DNA of 64,000 bases from positions 1 through 64,000 of the forward strand of contig JALUXG010000006.1 in assembly GCA_027019085.1 (NCBI GenBank). Direction: 5' to 3'. The notes under the pieces are model-generated. The model made no database searches, was not told the origin of the DNA, and saw nothing but the letters and a program-made list of their open reading frames with translations. Below, in pieces: positions 51,081 to 59,403 of this stretch. Each line of letters starts with the position of its first letter. Position 1 is the stretch's first letter. Origin of the DNA: Rhodanobacteraceae bacterium. Lineage in GTDB: Bacteria > Pseudomonadota > Gammaproteobacteria > Xanthomonadales > Rhodanobacteraceae. Both the position numbers and the translations under genes were made by a program.

Positions 51081-51146
51081 ATGCTTGCGGCAAGCCTGGA
51101 GACCGCAGGGCTTGCAGCTAGCCTGGGTCGGAGCGGGGTACGGAGC

Positions 51147-51237
51147 GCGGGGTACCGGGTTCACTTATGGGCGCGAGATAGCCCCACTCAGGCCACGTTG
51201 CTTGGCCCATAAGTGAACCCGGTACCCTGGCAAGCTC
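51147..51237. repeat. Long-hairpin element, copy 1 (upstream of ruvB)
   Basis: Perfect 21-base arms at 51151-51171 (beginning GGTACCGGGTTCACTTATGG) and 51206-51226 enclose a 34-base loop (51172-51205). Flanks of 4 bases (GCGG, left) and 11 bases (CTGGCAAGCTC, right) are also shared with copy 2, where they occur in inverted order. A 76-base core hairpin of this perfection is longer than ordinary terminators, and no T run follows. It is 57 bases before the ruvB ATG. Confidence 0.85.
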
Positions 51238-51294
51238 AGGCATCCTTGCAGGCCCGGGTACCCCGGTATCGCCGGCATCGTCCATAATGCGGCC

Positions 51295-52344
51295 ATGACT
51301 GAATCCCGCGTGATCGACACCGACGCCACCTCCGAAGACGCCGCAGTCGAGTCCTCGATCCGTCCGCGGCGACTCGACGAATACATCGGCCAGAAGACCG
51401 TCCGCGAACAGATGGCCATCTACATCGAGGCCGCACGTCGACGCAGCGAGGCGCTCGATCATGTGCTGATTTTCGGCCCGCCCGGCCTGGGCAAGACCAC
51501 GCTTTCGCATGTGATCGCCAACGAACTGGGCGTGAACGTGCGCTCGACCTCCGGGCCGGTGCTCGAACGCGCGGGGGATCTGGCTGCGCTGCTGACCAAC
51601 CTGGAAAGCGGCGACGTGCTCTTCGTCGACGAAATTCATCGCCTGTCGCCGGTGGTCGAGGAAGTGCTGTATCCGGCGATGGAAGACTTCCAGATCGACA
51701 TCATGATCGGCGAGGGGCCGGCAGCGCGATCGATCAAGCTGGACCTGCCACCGTTCACGCTGATCGGCGCGACCACGCGTGCCGGCCTGCTGACCGGGCC
51801 GCTGCGCGACCGTTTCGGCATCATCCAGCGGCTTGAGTTCTACAGCCCGGATGAGCTGCTGGCCATCGTGCGTCGTGCGGCGCGTATCCTCGACATCGAT
51901 TGCGATGATGATGGCGCACGCGAGATCGCCAGGCGCGCCCGCGGTACGCCACGTATCGCCAACCGGCTGTTGCGCCGTGTGCGCGACTATGCCCAGGTGC
52001 GCGGTGCCGGGCGCGTCAGCCAGGAGGCGGCAGCGGCAGCGATGGACATGCTGCGCGTGGACGCCGAGGGGCTGGACGAAATCGACCGTCGCCTGATGCG
52101 CATCATCATCGAGCATTTCGATGGCGGGCCGGTTGGCGTGGATTCGCTGGCCGCGGCGCTCAGCGAGGATCGCGGCACGCTCGAGGACGTGGTCGAGCCC
52201 TACCTGATCCAGCAGGGGTTCGTGATCCGGACCGCCCGCGGGCGCATGGCCAGCGCCCGTGCCTGGCGTCACCTGGGCTTGTCGCCACCGCCGCGCGCCT
52301 CGCAGGCATCGGACCTGTTCGGCGAAGAAGGGGAGGTGGACTGA
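51295..52344 (+). CDS. ruvB: Holliday-junction branch-migration ATPase RuvB
   Basis: RuvB is the hexameric motor that drives branch migration with RuvA. The 349-residue AAA+ protein has Walker [17 protein letters not shown], Walker [16 protein letters not shown], sensor 1 [21 protein letters not shown] and a winged-helix C-terminus ([16 protein letters not shown]). The first 20 residues are variable, as usual. It is bounded on each side by a copy of the same long-hairpin element (51147-51237 and 52380-52470), so it is transcribed between two strong secondary structures. Confidence 0.96.
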   Translation: MTESRVIDTDATSEDAAVESSIRPRRLDEYIGQKTVREQMAIYIEAARRRSEALDHVLIFGPPGLGKTTLSHVIANELGVNVRSTSGPVLERAGDLAALLTNLESGDVLFVDEIHRLSPVVEEVLYPAMEDFQIDIMIGEGPAARSIKLDLPPFTLIGATTRAGLLTGPLRDRFGIIQRLEFYSPDELLAIVRRAARILDIDCDDDGAREIARRARGTPRIANRLLRRVRDYAQVRGAGRVSQEAAAAAMDMLRVDAEGLDEIDRRLMRIIIEHFDGGPVGVDSLAAALSEDRGTLEDVVEPYLIQQGFVIRTARGRMASARAWRHLGLSPPPRASQASDLFGEEGEVD

Positions 52345-52379
52345 GGCATCATCCGGGAACAAGTCTTGCCGGCATGTTG

Positions 52380-52470
52380 GAGCTTGCCAGGGTACCGGGT
52401 TCACTTATGGGCGCGAGATAGCCGCATTCAGGCCACGCTGCCAAGCCCATAAGTGAACCCGGTACCCCGC
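52380..52470. repeat. Long-hairpin element, copy 2 (downstream of ruvB)
   Basis: The same 21-base arms as copy 1 (52391-52411 and 52446-52466) enclose a 34-base loop that differs at a few positions. The outer flanks (GAGCTTGCCAG left, CCGC right) are the reverse complements of the copy-1 flanks, so the 91-base elements are inverted relative to each other, yet their loops (starting CGCGAGATAGCC) run in the same direction. It may act as the ruvB transcript end. Confidence 0.85.
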
Positions 52471-52564
52471 CCTGCAGGCTTGCCGCGAGACTGATTCCAG
52501 CGCGCAGGTCGGGTACGATGCCACGAACGTACAGTCGGATGTCGTCTGCATGCCTCCATCCTCG

Positions 52565-52978
52565 ATGGCTGAACGCCCGTTCAGCTGGCCGATAAGGGTC
52601 TACTGGGAAGATACCGATGCGGGTGGTGTGGTCTACCACGCCGGTTACCTGCGTTTTTTCGAGCGCGCACGCAGTGAATGGCTGCGTGCGCGCGGCATCG
52701 ACCAGCAGGCGCTGCGCGATGAGTCCGGCATCGGCTTCGTGGTGCGCGACATGCAGATCGGATTCATGGCACCGGCGCGCCTGGACGACGAACTGGAAGT
52801 GACCGTGACGGTCGAACAGCTGCGGCCGGCCAGTCTGGTCTTCTCGCAGACGGTTCAGCACCGGCATGGCACGCTACTGGTCACCGCGGGCTTGCGCGTG
52901 GCCTGCGTGGACATCGCGCGCATGAAAGCGCGTCTCGTACCTGATGAACTGATGGCAAGGATCCGGAAAAATCCATGA
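52565..52978 (+). CDS. ybgC: Tol-Pal associated acyl-CoA thioesterase YbgC
   Basis: A 137-residue hot-dog-fold thioesterase that stands first in the Tol-Pal operon of most gammaproteobacteria. The catalytic segment is RVYWEDTDAGGVVYHAGYLRFFERARSEWLR, with the active Asp in TDAGG. It hydrolyses acyl-CoA or acyl-ACP and is linked to phospholipid metabolism. The start at 52565 matches the family (MAERPFSWPIRVYWED); an ATG at 52550 is also possible. The stop overlaps the tolQ ATG by four bases (ATGA). Confidence 0.94.
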   Translation: MAERPFSWPIRVYWEDTDAGGVVYHAGYLRFFERARSEWLRARGIDQQALRDESGIGFVVRDMQIGFMAPARLDDELEVTVTVEQLRPASLVFSQTVQHRHGTLLVTAGLRVACVDIARMKARLVPDELMARIRKNP

Positions 52979-53661
52979 ATGGCGATCTCAACATCCTCGA
53001 CCTGGTGCTGCATGCCAGCCTGCCGGTGAAACTGGTGCTGGGCGTGCTGCTGGCGTTCTCGTTTCTTTCCTGGGTCATCATCGTGCGCAAGTACACGTTG
53101 ATGAATCAGGCCGATGGCATGGCCAATGCGTTCGAGGAGCGGTTCTGGTCGGGCGGTGACCTGGCTGCCTTGTACCGGGAAGTCGGCAGCGAGGATGCCC
53201 CGGGCCGGGGGCTTTCCAACGTGTTCGGCGCGGGATTCAGGGAATTTGCCCGCCAGCGTCAACGCAAGGGCCGCGACCCGCGCACCATGCTGGAGGCCTC
53301 CGAACGTGCCATGCGGGTGGCCGGCACGCGCGAGATCGAGCGCCTGGAGCAGAACCTCGAATTTTTGGCCAATGTCGGCTCCATCAGCCCGTACGTGGGT
53401 CTGTTCGGCACGGTGTGGGGCATCATGGTGGCCTTCCAGGGACTGGCCAACGTCAAGGAAGCGACCATCGCCATGGTCGCCCCGGGCATTTCCGAAGCAC
53501 TGGTGGCCACCGCCATGGGCCTGTTTGCGGCCATTCCGGCGGTGTGGGCCTACAACCGTTATGCCAACCGTGTCGAGCGCATCGCCACCCGCTACGAGAC
53601 ATTCCAGGAAGAGTTCTCCTCGATCCTGCAGCGCCAGACCCTGACCGACGAGGGTGCGTGA
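52975..53661 (+). CDS. tolQ: Tol-Pal system proton channel subunit TolQ
   Basis: TolQ with TolR forms the proton-motive-force-driven stator that moves TolA during outer-membrane constriction. The 228-residue inner-membrane protein has three helices: LVLGVLLAFSFLSWVIIVRKY (15-35), then NVGSISPYVGLFGTVWGIMVAF and GISEALVATAMGLFAAIPAVWAYNRY with the conserved polar residues of the channel. It overlaps ybgC by four bases and is followed after three bases by tolR. Confidence 0.96.
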   Translation: MNGDLNILDLVLHASLPVKLVLGVLLAFSFLSWVIIVRKYTLMNQADGMANAFEERFWSGGDLAALYREVGSEDAPGRGLSNVFGAGFREFARQRQRKGRDPRTMLEASERAMRVAGTREIERLEQNLEFLANVGSISPYVGLFGTVWGIMVAFQGLANVKEATIAMVAPGISEALVATAMGLFAAIPAVWAYNRYANRVERIATRYETFQEEFSSILQRQTLTDEGA

Positions 53662-53664
53662 TCC

Positions 53665-54123
53665 ATGCGCGCTTCGATGCGCCGCCCCCGGCGCCACAAG
53701 CTGAAGGCCGAGATCAACGTCGTGCCCTACATCGACGTGATGCTGGTGCTGCTGATCATCTTCATGGTTACTGCGCCGCTGCTGCATCTCGGTGTGGACA
53801 TCAAGTTGCCCCAGGTGGCGGCCAAGGCCATGCATGACGAGCAGAAACAACCGGTGCTGGTCAGCGTGGACAGGGACGGCAAGCTGTACCTGACCCTCGG
53901 CGCCGGCAAGCGCGAACCGGTCGACGCACAGAGCCTGGTTGCCAAGGTGGGTGCGTTCGTTCGCAACAACCCGCGGGTGGTGGTGATGTTCGGCGGCGAC
54001 GAGCGCGTGGATTACGGACGCGTCATGCAGGTCATGGTGCTGCTGCAGCAGGCGGGCGTGCCCAACATCGGCCTGATGACGCAGCCACCGGTTGCGCCGG
54101 AAGCCAGGCATGGACGTCGCTGA
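53665..54123 (+). CDS. tolR: Tol-Pal system protein TolR
   Basis: TolR is the second stator subunit, with one helix and a periplasmic domain. The 152-residue product has INVVPYIDVMLVLLIIFMVTAPLL, in which the Asp is the proton-carrying residue, and a periplasmic domain ending VPNIGLMTQPP. The start follows tolQ by three bases; the 3' end overlaps tolA by 14 bases. Confidence 0.95.
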   Translation: MRASMRRPRRHKLKAEINVVPYIDVMLVLLIIFMVTAPLLHLGVDIKLPQVAAKAMHDEQKQPVLVSVDRDGKLYLTLGAGKREPVDAQSLVAKVGAFVRNNPRVVVMFGGDERVDYGRVMQVMVLLQQAGVPNIGLMTQPPVAPEARHGRR

Positions 54124-55027
54124 ACGTCAGGCCACGATGTGGGGCATCGTATTCGCAGCCCTGCTGCATGTGGGGCTGCTGTTGTTCCTGTTGCTGGCCA
54201 CCATTTCCTGCAATGCGTGGGAGCGGGCGATTGACGGACTCGGCCTACCACGGGCCTGGAATCCGGTCACCTGCAGCAAGCCGCTGCAACTGGCCGGACC
54301 GGTGATCGAGGCCACGCTGATGGGCGCCGCGGGCGCACCGCAGAGGGCATCGCGATCGCCACGCAGCCACAAGCCGAAAGCGACGCCTTCCAAGGCCCGG
54401 CCGCCACGCCCGGCCAAGACCCTTCCGCCGCCGCCCAGTCATCCCGATACCCGGGACCAGCAGAAAGCCGTGGCTGTGTCGGCGACACGTGCCGAACAGG
54501 CGCAGCGTGTACAGCGTCAGCACCAGCGTCAGCGGATGTCCGAACTCGATGCCCAGTCCAGCCAGGCTATCGACAAGCTGTTCCGGGAAATGGACGCTGC
54601 CGGACAGCAAAGCCGGAAGGCTGACCGGCAAGCGCAGAAACTGGCCCAGCGCGAGGATCTCAAGGACAGCCAGGGCACCCCGAGCACGGCGCCCAAAGCC
54701 GCCCAAGCACGCAGCGGGGCAGGCGGCAAGGACAACAGTCTGCTGGCCCGGTATCAGGCTGCGGTCACCTCGCGGATCCACCAGAGTTGGCTGCGCCCCG
54801 ACCAGACCCGTGCTGTTCGCTGCAACCTGCATCTGGTACAGATACCGGGTGGTACGGTGATATCGGCCACCATCACCGAGCCGTGCAACGCTGATGCGCA
54901 GACCCGCCAGTCGATTCGCAACGCGGCGTTTCGTGCCTCTCCGCTTCCCTACAAGGGGTACGAGGCCGTATTTGCAAGAAATCTCGATGTGACTTTCTGT
55001 TACCCAAATGAGGCCTGTTCCCCATGA
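54110..55027 (+). CDS. tolA: Tol-Pal system envelope-spanning protein TolA
   Basis: TolA spans the periplasm from the TolQR motor to Pal/TolB. The 305-residue product has one N-terminal helix (MWGIVFAALLHVGLLLFLLLA), a Pro/Lys-rich and then Gln/Arg/Ala-rich helical region (about 85-200) and a TonB-like C-terminal domain (LLARYQAAVTSRIHQSWLRPDQT and VISATITEPCNADAQTRQSIRNAAFRASPLP) with paired cysteines. It is shorter than E. coli TolA (421), mainly in the helical arm. The start at 54110 lies inside tolR. The stop overlaps tolB by four bases. Confidence 0.92.
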   Translation: MDVAERQATMWGIVFAALLHVGLLLFLLLATISCNAWERAIDGLGLPRAWNPVTCSKPLQLAGPVIEATLMGAAGAPQRASRSPRSHKPKATPSKARPPRPAKTLPPPPSHPDTRDQQKAVAVSATRAEQAQRVQRQHQRQRMSELDAQSSQAIDKLFREMDAAGQQSRKADRQAQKLAQREDLKDSQGTPSTAPKAAQARSGAGGKDNSLLARYQAAVTSRIHQSWLRPDQTRAVRCNLHLVQIPGGTVISATITEPCNADAQTRQSIRNAAFRASPLPYKGYEAVFARNLDVTFCYPNEACSP

Positions 55028-56412
55028 TGCCCCTCTTCAAGCGCCTCCTGTCCTCGTTCCTGCTGTTCGCACTGGCCGTCCCCGCCTGGGGCCAGCAGGA
55101 TACGCTGCACATCACCGTGGCCAACGGTATCGCCTCGGCCACGCCGATCGTGGTGGTCCCGTTCCACAACGAGACCGTGGGCCCGCCTCCCACCACGGAT
55201 GTGAGCCGAATCGTACGGATGGATCTGGCGCGTTCGGGTCGCTTCCGGGTGCTCGATCAGGCCGATATCGTGGAATATCCCTCACGCGGCAACGAGATCA
55301 AGTTTGCTACCTGGAAGCTGCTCAATCAGGACTACATCGTCGTCGGTCATGTCAAGGATGCCGGACAGGGTGCCTACCAGATCGGATACGAGCTGTGGAA
55401 CGTCAATACCGGCAAGCAGCTGTTCGCAGGGACTTATCTCGCCGATGCAAACCAGATGCGTGACGCAGCGCACCAGATCGCGGATCGGATCTACCAGCAG
55501 ATCATTGGCGTGCCCGGCGCGTTTTATACGCGCATCGCCTACATCACGGTGGTCGGTGTCGGCAAGCACACCCGTTATTCACTGGTCGTGGCCGATTCCG
55601 ACGGTTACAACCCGCAGGTCGTGGTGCGCTCGCACGAGGCGCTGCTTTCTCCAGCCTGGGCACCCAATGGCAAGGAACTGGCCTACGTTTCCTTCGAGAC
55701 CGGTGATTCGGCCATCTACATCCAGAACCTGGCCACCGGTGCACGCAGGCAGGTATCGGCACGCAAGGGCATCAATGGGGCGCCGGCATTCTCTCCCGAT
55801 GGCACCCGGCTGGCGATGTCACTTTCCTACGTGGGCAATCCGGAGATCTTCATCATGGACCTGGCCACGGGCAAGCTGACCCGCCTGACCCACAATTATT
55901 CCATCGATACCGAACCGGCCTGGATGCCTGACGGCAAGCATCTGGTGTTCACTTCCGACCGCTCGGGTAAACCGCAGCTGTACGAGATTCCAGCTAACGG
56001 GGGCGATCCTACCCGGATCACCTTCCAGGGCTCCTACAATGCGGATGCTTCCATCGGTCCCAAGGGCAACAAGATTGCCATGGTGCAGGGAAATGGGAAC
56101 GTGTATCGTATTGCGGTCATGGATCGCAGCCTGAATGATCAGGAACACTTCGTGTCGCCCGGCGATTACGATGATTCACCCAGTTTTGCGCCGAACGGAA
56201 GCATGCTGTTGTACGCTGCCACGGATGGGCTGCGGAACGTGTTGTACGCTGTATCCGAGGACGGCAAGGTCAGGCAGCGGCTTGTACTCCCGGACGGTGA
56301 TGTTCGCGGACCGGCGTGGGGGCCTTTGCGCAAACCGTGGCCATGCCGTCAGACTGCACCTTCGGCATGTAGTAAAACCCCAGTGGCAACAACAACGACT
56401 GGAAACCCCTGA
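55024..56412 (+). CDS. tolB: Tol-Pal system periplasmic beta-propeller protein TolB
   Basis: TolB binds Pal and relays TolA. The 462-residue product has a signal peptide (SFLLFALAVPAWGQ), an N-terminal domain (VVPFHNETVGPPPTTDVSRIVRMDLARSGRFRVL) and a six-bladed propeller with SPAWAPNGKELAYVSFE, APAFSPDGTRLAMSLS, EPAWMPDGKHLVFTSDRSG and SPSFAPNGSMLLYAA. The family normally ends shortly after DVREPAWSP; here the frame runs on for 25 low-complexity residues after PAWGPLRK (56335-56409), which may come from a late frameshift. The ATG overlaps tolA (ATGA). Confidence 0.94.
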   Translation: MMPLFKRLLSSFLLFALAVPAWGQQDTLHITVANGIASATPIVVVPFHNETVGPPPTTDVSRIVRMDLARSGRFRVLDQADIVEYPSRGNEIKFATWKLLNQDYIVVGHVKDAGQGAYQIGYELWNVNTGKQLFAGTYLADANQMRDAAHQIADRIYQQIIGVPGAFYTRIAYITVVGVGKHTRYSLVVADSDGYNPQVVVRSHEALLSPAWAPNGKELAYVSFETGDSAIYIQNLATGARRQVSARKGINGAPAFSPDGTRLAMSLSYVGNPEIFIMDLATGKLTRLTHNYSIDTEPAWMPDGKHLVFTSDRSGKPQLYEIPANGGDPTRITFQGSYNADASIGPKGNKIAMVQGNGNVYRIAVMDRSLNDQEHFVSPGDYDDSPSFAPNGSMLLYAATDGLRNVLYAVSEDGKVRQRLVLPDGDVRGPAWGPLRKPWPCRQTAPSACSKTPVATTTTGNP

Positions 56413-56428
56413 GTAGAAGGAAACAGCC

Positions 56429-56947
56429 ATGATCAAGAGCGTTCGCTCCACCCTGATGGCCGTGATGCTGGTGGCCGGTATCGCGGCTTGCGCCAAGAAG
56501 GAAGTCAAGCCACCACCGCCGCCACCGCCGCCACCGCCGCCACCGGCTCAGCCGACTCCGCCGCCGAAGCCGACCGGTTTCACGCCAGCGGATCTGGAAA
56601 CCAATGCCTGCCTGCGTCAGCGCGAGGTGTATTTCGCGTTCGACAAGAGCAACATCAAGCCGCAATTCGACGCCATCATCGCCTGTCACGCCAAGTATCT
56701 GCAGGACCGGCCCGAGGCGCGGGTTCGTCTGGAGGGCAATACCGACGAGCGCGGGACCCGTGAATACAACCTCGGTCTTGGCGAGCGCCGCGGCAACGCG
56801 GTGGCTGCGGCACTGGAAGCCGACGGTGCATCCGCCAGCCAGATCACCGTGATCAGCTATGGCGAGGAACGTCCGGTCTGCCGTCAGCATACCGAGGCAT
56901 GCTGGGCCAAGAACCGGCGCGTGGACATTGTCTACACGGCCAAGTGA
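56429..56947 (+). CDS. pal: Peptidoglycan-associated lipoprotein Pal
   Basis: Pal anchors the outer membrane to peptidoglycan. The 172-residue product has a lipoprotein signal (MLVAGIAAC, lipidated Cys near residue 21), a spacer with twelve consecutive prolines, and an OmpA-like domain (VYFAFDKSNIKPQFDAIIACHAKYL, LEGNTDERGTREYNLGLGERR) that binds diaminopimelate. AGAAGGA precedes the ATG. The stop shares a base with the cpoB start (TGATG). Confidence 0.96.
   Translation: MIKSVRSTLMAVMLVAGIAACAKKEVKPPPPPPPPPPPPAQPTPPPKPTGFTPADLETNACLRQREVYFAFDKSNIKPQFDAIIACHAKYLQDRPEARVRLEGNTDERGTREYNLGLGERRGNAVAAALEADGASASQITVISYGEERPVCRQHTEACWAKNRRVDIVYTAK
56510..56545 (+). repeat. CCG/CCA microsatellite encoding a polyproline tract in Pal
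   Basis: Twelve proline codons arranged as a repeating CCGCCGCCA unit of nine bases. Because the unit is a multiple of three, length changes by slippage would alter the Pal linker without breaking the frame. Confidence 0.75.
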
Positions 56948-57831
56948 TGTTGATGCAATCGACTCGTAAGCTGTGTGTCGTTACGAACAGGACGGTCGCT
57001 CTGGCGGCCGTCCTGTTCGTTCTTGCCGGCAGTTTGAGCCCGGCATGGGCGCAGCGGCTGAGCCTGTCCGAACGCGTGTCGCGTCTGGAAAAGGCACAGC
57101 AGCAGCAGTCCACCAACAGTGGCGTGGTGCTGGTCAATCAGGTGCAGGCCCTGCAGGCGCAGATCCAGCAGTTGCAGGGTCAGGTCGAAGAACTGCAGCA
57201 CCAGCTCGGGCAGCTCAGGCAGACCAGCAAGGACCAGTACATCGATCTGGATTCGCGCCTGCGCCGTCTGGAAACAGCCTCCGGGCCGGCTTCACCGGGA
57301 AGTGCTCCGGCCGCAGCCGCATCGACCGTGGCGGCACCCAAGCCGCCCCCGGCCTCTGCTTCCACGGTATCCAACCCGGTTGCCACAGCAGTTTCTCCAG
57401 CCGCCGCCACGAGTACGGCAGCGACTGCCAGCGCCAATCCACAGGCGGCACAGGACGCCTACAACCAGGCCTTCACGTCCTTGCGCAACGGGCAGTTCGT
57501 GCAGTCCGCCAGCCAGTTCCGCGCATTCATCCAGCAGTACCCGCAAAGCACGCTGGCACCCAATGCCTATTACTGGCTGGGGGAGTCCTACTACACCGTG
57601 CAGAACTACGATGTGGCCCTCAAGACCTTCCAGCGACTGATTCAGCTGTACCCCGACAGCGACAAGACGCCGGGCGCACTGCTCAAGGTCGGCTACTGCG
57701 AGGACGCCCTCAACCAGACGGCGGCGGCACAGAAGACCTTGCAGGCCGTCATCGACAAGTATCCGGGCAGCACCGTGGCCATGCTGGCCAGCCAGCGCCT
57801 CAAGGACATGGCCCTGCGCCAGGCGCATTGA
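56947..57831 (+). CDS. cpoB: Cell division coordinator CpoB (YbgF)
   Basis: CpoB couples Tol-Pal constriction to peptidoglycan synthesis by PBP1B in the periplasm. The 294-residue product has a signal peptide (VALAAVLFVLAGSLSPAWAQ), an N-terminal trimeric coiled coil (QVQALQAQIQQLQGQVEELQHQLGQLRQ), a long Ala/Pro/Thr/Ser-rich linker and three TPR repeats (YNQAFTSLRNGQFVQSASQFRAFIQQYP, APNAYYWLGESYYTVQNYDVALKTFQRLIQLYP). The ATG at 56947 overlaps the pal stop. queE follows 11 bases after the stop. Confidence 0.95.
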   Translation: MLMQSTRKLCVVTNRTVALAAVLFVLAGSLSPAWAQRLSLSERVSRLEKAQQQQSTNSGVVLVNQVQALQAQIQQLQGQVEELQHQLGQLRQTSKDQYIDLDSRLRRLETASGPASPGSAPAAAASTVAAPKPPPASASTVSNPVATAVSPAAATSTAATASANPQAAQDAYNQAFTSLRNGQFVQSASQFRAFIQQYPQSTLAPNAYYWLGESYYTVQNYDVALKTFQRLIQLYPDSDKTPGALLKVGYCEDALNQTAAAQKTLQAVIDKYPGSTVAMLASQRLKDMALRQAH

Positions 57832-57842
57832 GGGAGGCCCGT

Positions 57843-58511
57843 GTGAACACGCAGCACCCTTCACCGCAAGCCGGGCGCCTGCGGGTCAGCGAGATTTTCC
57901 ATTCGATCCAGGGCGAAGCCGATGCCGTGGGCTGGCCCAGCGTGTTCGTGAGGCTGACCGGTTGCCCGCTGCGCTGCACCTGGTGCGACACCGAGTATGC
58001 GTTCCAGGGCGGGCAGTGGATGACGATCGATGCCATTGTCGGCACGGTAACGGACTTTGGCGCCCAACATGTGTGCGTGACCGGCGGCGAACCGCTGGCC
58101 CAGAAGCGCTGCACGGTATTGCTGTCGCGGCTGTGCGATGCGGGCCACGAGGTGTCGCTCGAGACCTCCGGGGCACTGGATGTGTCTGCGGTCGATCCGC
58201 GTGTACGCAAGGTCATGGACCTGAAGGCGCCCGGATCCGGGGAATCGGAACGCAATCTGTGGAGCAATCTTGAACATCTTGGCCCGCGCGACCAGCTCAA
58301 GTTCGTGCTTGCCGGTCGCGAGGATTACGAGTGGGCCTGTGCATCACTGGCCGAACATGGCCTTGCGCAACGCTGCATGGTGCTGTTTTCTCCGGTGCAC
58401 GGCAGTCTGCAGCCGCGCGTGCTGGCCGAATGGATGCTGGCCGACCGTCTGCCAGTGCGGCTTCAGATCCAGCTGCACAAGCAGATCTGGGGCGAGGTGC
58501 CCGGTCACTGA
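57843..58511 (+). CDS. queE: 7-carboxy-7-deazaguanine synthase QueE
   Basis: QueE is the radical-SAM enzyme that forms the 7-deazaguanine ring in queuosine synthesis. The 222-residue product begins with a GTG (57843), has GGGAGG upstream, and shows FHSIQGEADAVGWPSVFVRLTG before the cluster cysteines Cys41, Cys45 and Cys48 (CPLRCTWCDTEY), then VTGGEPLAQ and the SLETSGALD segment. queC follows. Placement next to cpoB is usual in xanthomonads and pseudomonads. Confidence 0.94.
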   Translation: MNTQHPSPQAGRLRVSEIFHSIQGEADAVGWPSVFVRLTGCPLRCTWCDTEYAFQGGQWMTIDAIVGTVTDFGAQHVCVTGGEPLAQKRCTVLLSRLCDAGHEVSLETSGALDVSAVDPRVRKVMDLKAPGSGESERNLWSNLEHLGPRDQLKFVLAGREDYEWACASLAEHGLAQRCMVLFSPVHGSLQPRVLAEWMLADRLPVRLQIQLHKQIWGEVPGH

Positions 58512-58580
58512 GCAGGCCCGTGTGCACAGGCGATGCACAGCATCGATAATGGTGGGCCTGCTTTTTCATTCGAGTCGTTC

Positions 58581-59264
58581 ATGAGCACAATCGTATCGTC
58601 CTCCAGAAAGGCCGTGGTGCTGGTTTCCGGTGGCATGGATTCGGCCGTGGTGATGGCCATGGCCCGCGAGCAGGGTTTTGCCGTGCACGCCCTGAGCGTG
58701 GCCTACGGGCAAAGACACCATGCCGAACTTGCTGCCGCCGCGCGCATCAGCAAGGCCTGTGGCGCCACGCACAAGGTGGTCACGGTGGATCTGCGCAGCA
58801 TCGGCGGCTCGGCTCTTACCGATGACATCGAGGTGCCCGACCATGGCGGGGATGGCATCCCGGTCACCTATGTTCCGGCGCGCAATACCATCATGCTGTC
58901 CATTGCCCTGGGATGGGCCGAGGTCATCGGTGCCTGTGACATCTTCTGCGGCGTGAACGCGGTGGACTATTCCGGTTATCCGGATTGCCGTCCAGCCTTC
59001 ATCGAGCAGTTCCAGTCGCTGGCACAGGTGGCCACCCGTGCCGGTGTGGAAGGGTCACCCATGCGCGTGCATGCCCCCCTGATGGCCATGGGCAAGGCGG
59101 ATATCGCCCGCGCCGGTATGGCCCTGGGCGTGGACTTCTCGCAGACGGTCAGCTGCTACCGTGCCGACGACATGGGCCGGGCATGCGGGCACTGCGATGC
59201 CTGCCGGTTGCGCGCCCAGGGATTTGCCGATGCGGGCATCGCGGACCCGACACACTACCGTTGA
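58581..59264 (+). CDS. queC: 7-cyano-7-deazaguanine synthase QueC
   Basis: QueC converts 7-carboxy-7-deazaguanine to preQ0 with ATP and ammonia. The 227-residue product has the ATP pyrophosphatase loop [52 protein letters not shown], and the zinc-binding cysteines at the end ([21 protein letters not shown]). The start at 58581 matches the family. The tRNA-Lys gene is 63 bases downstream; this tRNA (UUU anticodon) is not itself a queuosine target. Confidence 0.95.
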   Translation: MSTIVSSSRKAVVLVSGGMDSAVVMAMAREQGFAVHALSVAYGQRHHAELAAAARISKACGATHKVVTVDLRSIGGSALTDDIEVPDHGGDGIPVTYVPARNTIMLSIALGWAEVIGACDIFCGVNAVDYSGYPDCRPAFIEQFQSLAQVATRAGVEGSPMRVHAPLMAMGKADIARAGMALGVDFSQTVSCYRADDMGRACGHCDACRLRAQGFADAGIADPTHYR

Positions 59265-59327
59265 CCCCGGGGACCGGGTAGAATCGCCGTTCCCTTCGCG
59301 CACCTGCGCCATGTCTGCGGACATCAT

Positions 59328-59403
59328 GGGCCGTTAGCTCAGTTGGTAGAGCACCGGACTTTTAATCCGATGGTCGTGCGTTCGAGTCGCACACGGCCCA
59401 CCA
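59328..59403 (+). tRNA. tRNA-Lys (anticodon TTT)
   Basis: Bases 59328-59403 fold as a tRNA: acceptor stem GGGCCGT/ACGGCCC, D arm TAGCTCAGTTGGTAGAGCA, anticodon loop CTTTTAA with TTT at 59361-59363, variable loop TGGTC, and T arm GTGCGTTCGAGTCGCAC. CCA is encoded. A TAGAAT -10-like hexamer lies in the spacer after queC. No duplicated 3' end (attachment site) was found nearby. Confidence 0.97.

Noticed and set aside
49050-51164. A 704-codon open frame antisense to kup
   Set aside because: Composition is His/Gln/Arg-rich with no family features; it is a shadow of the membrane-protein gene on the other strand.
51147-51237. Hairpin considered as an integron attC site or CRISPR-like repeat
   Set aside because: Arms are perfectly complementary without the unpaired bases and core boxes of attC, there is no integrase or cassette array, and only two copies with no spacer array were seen.
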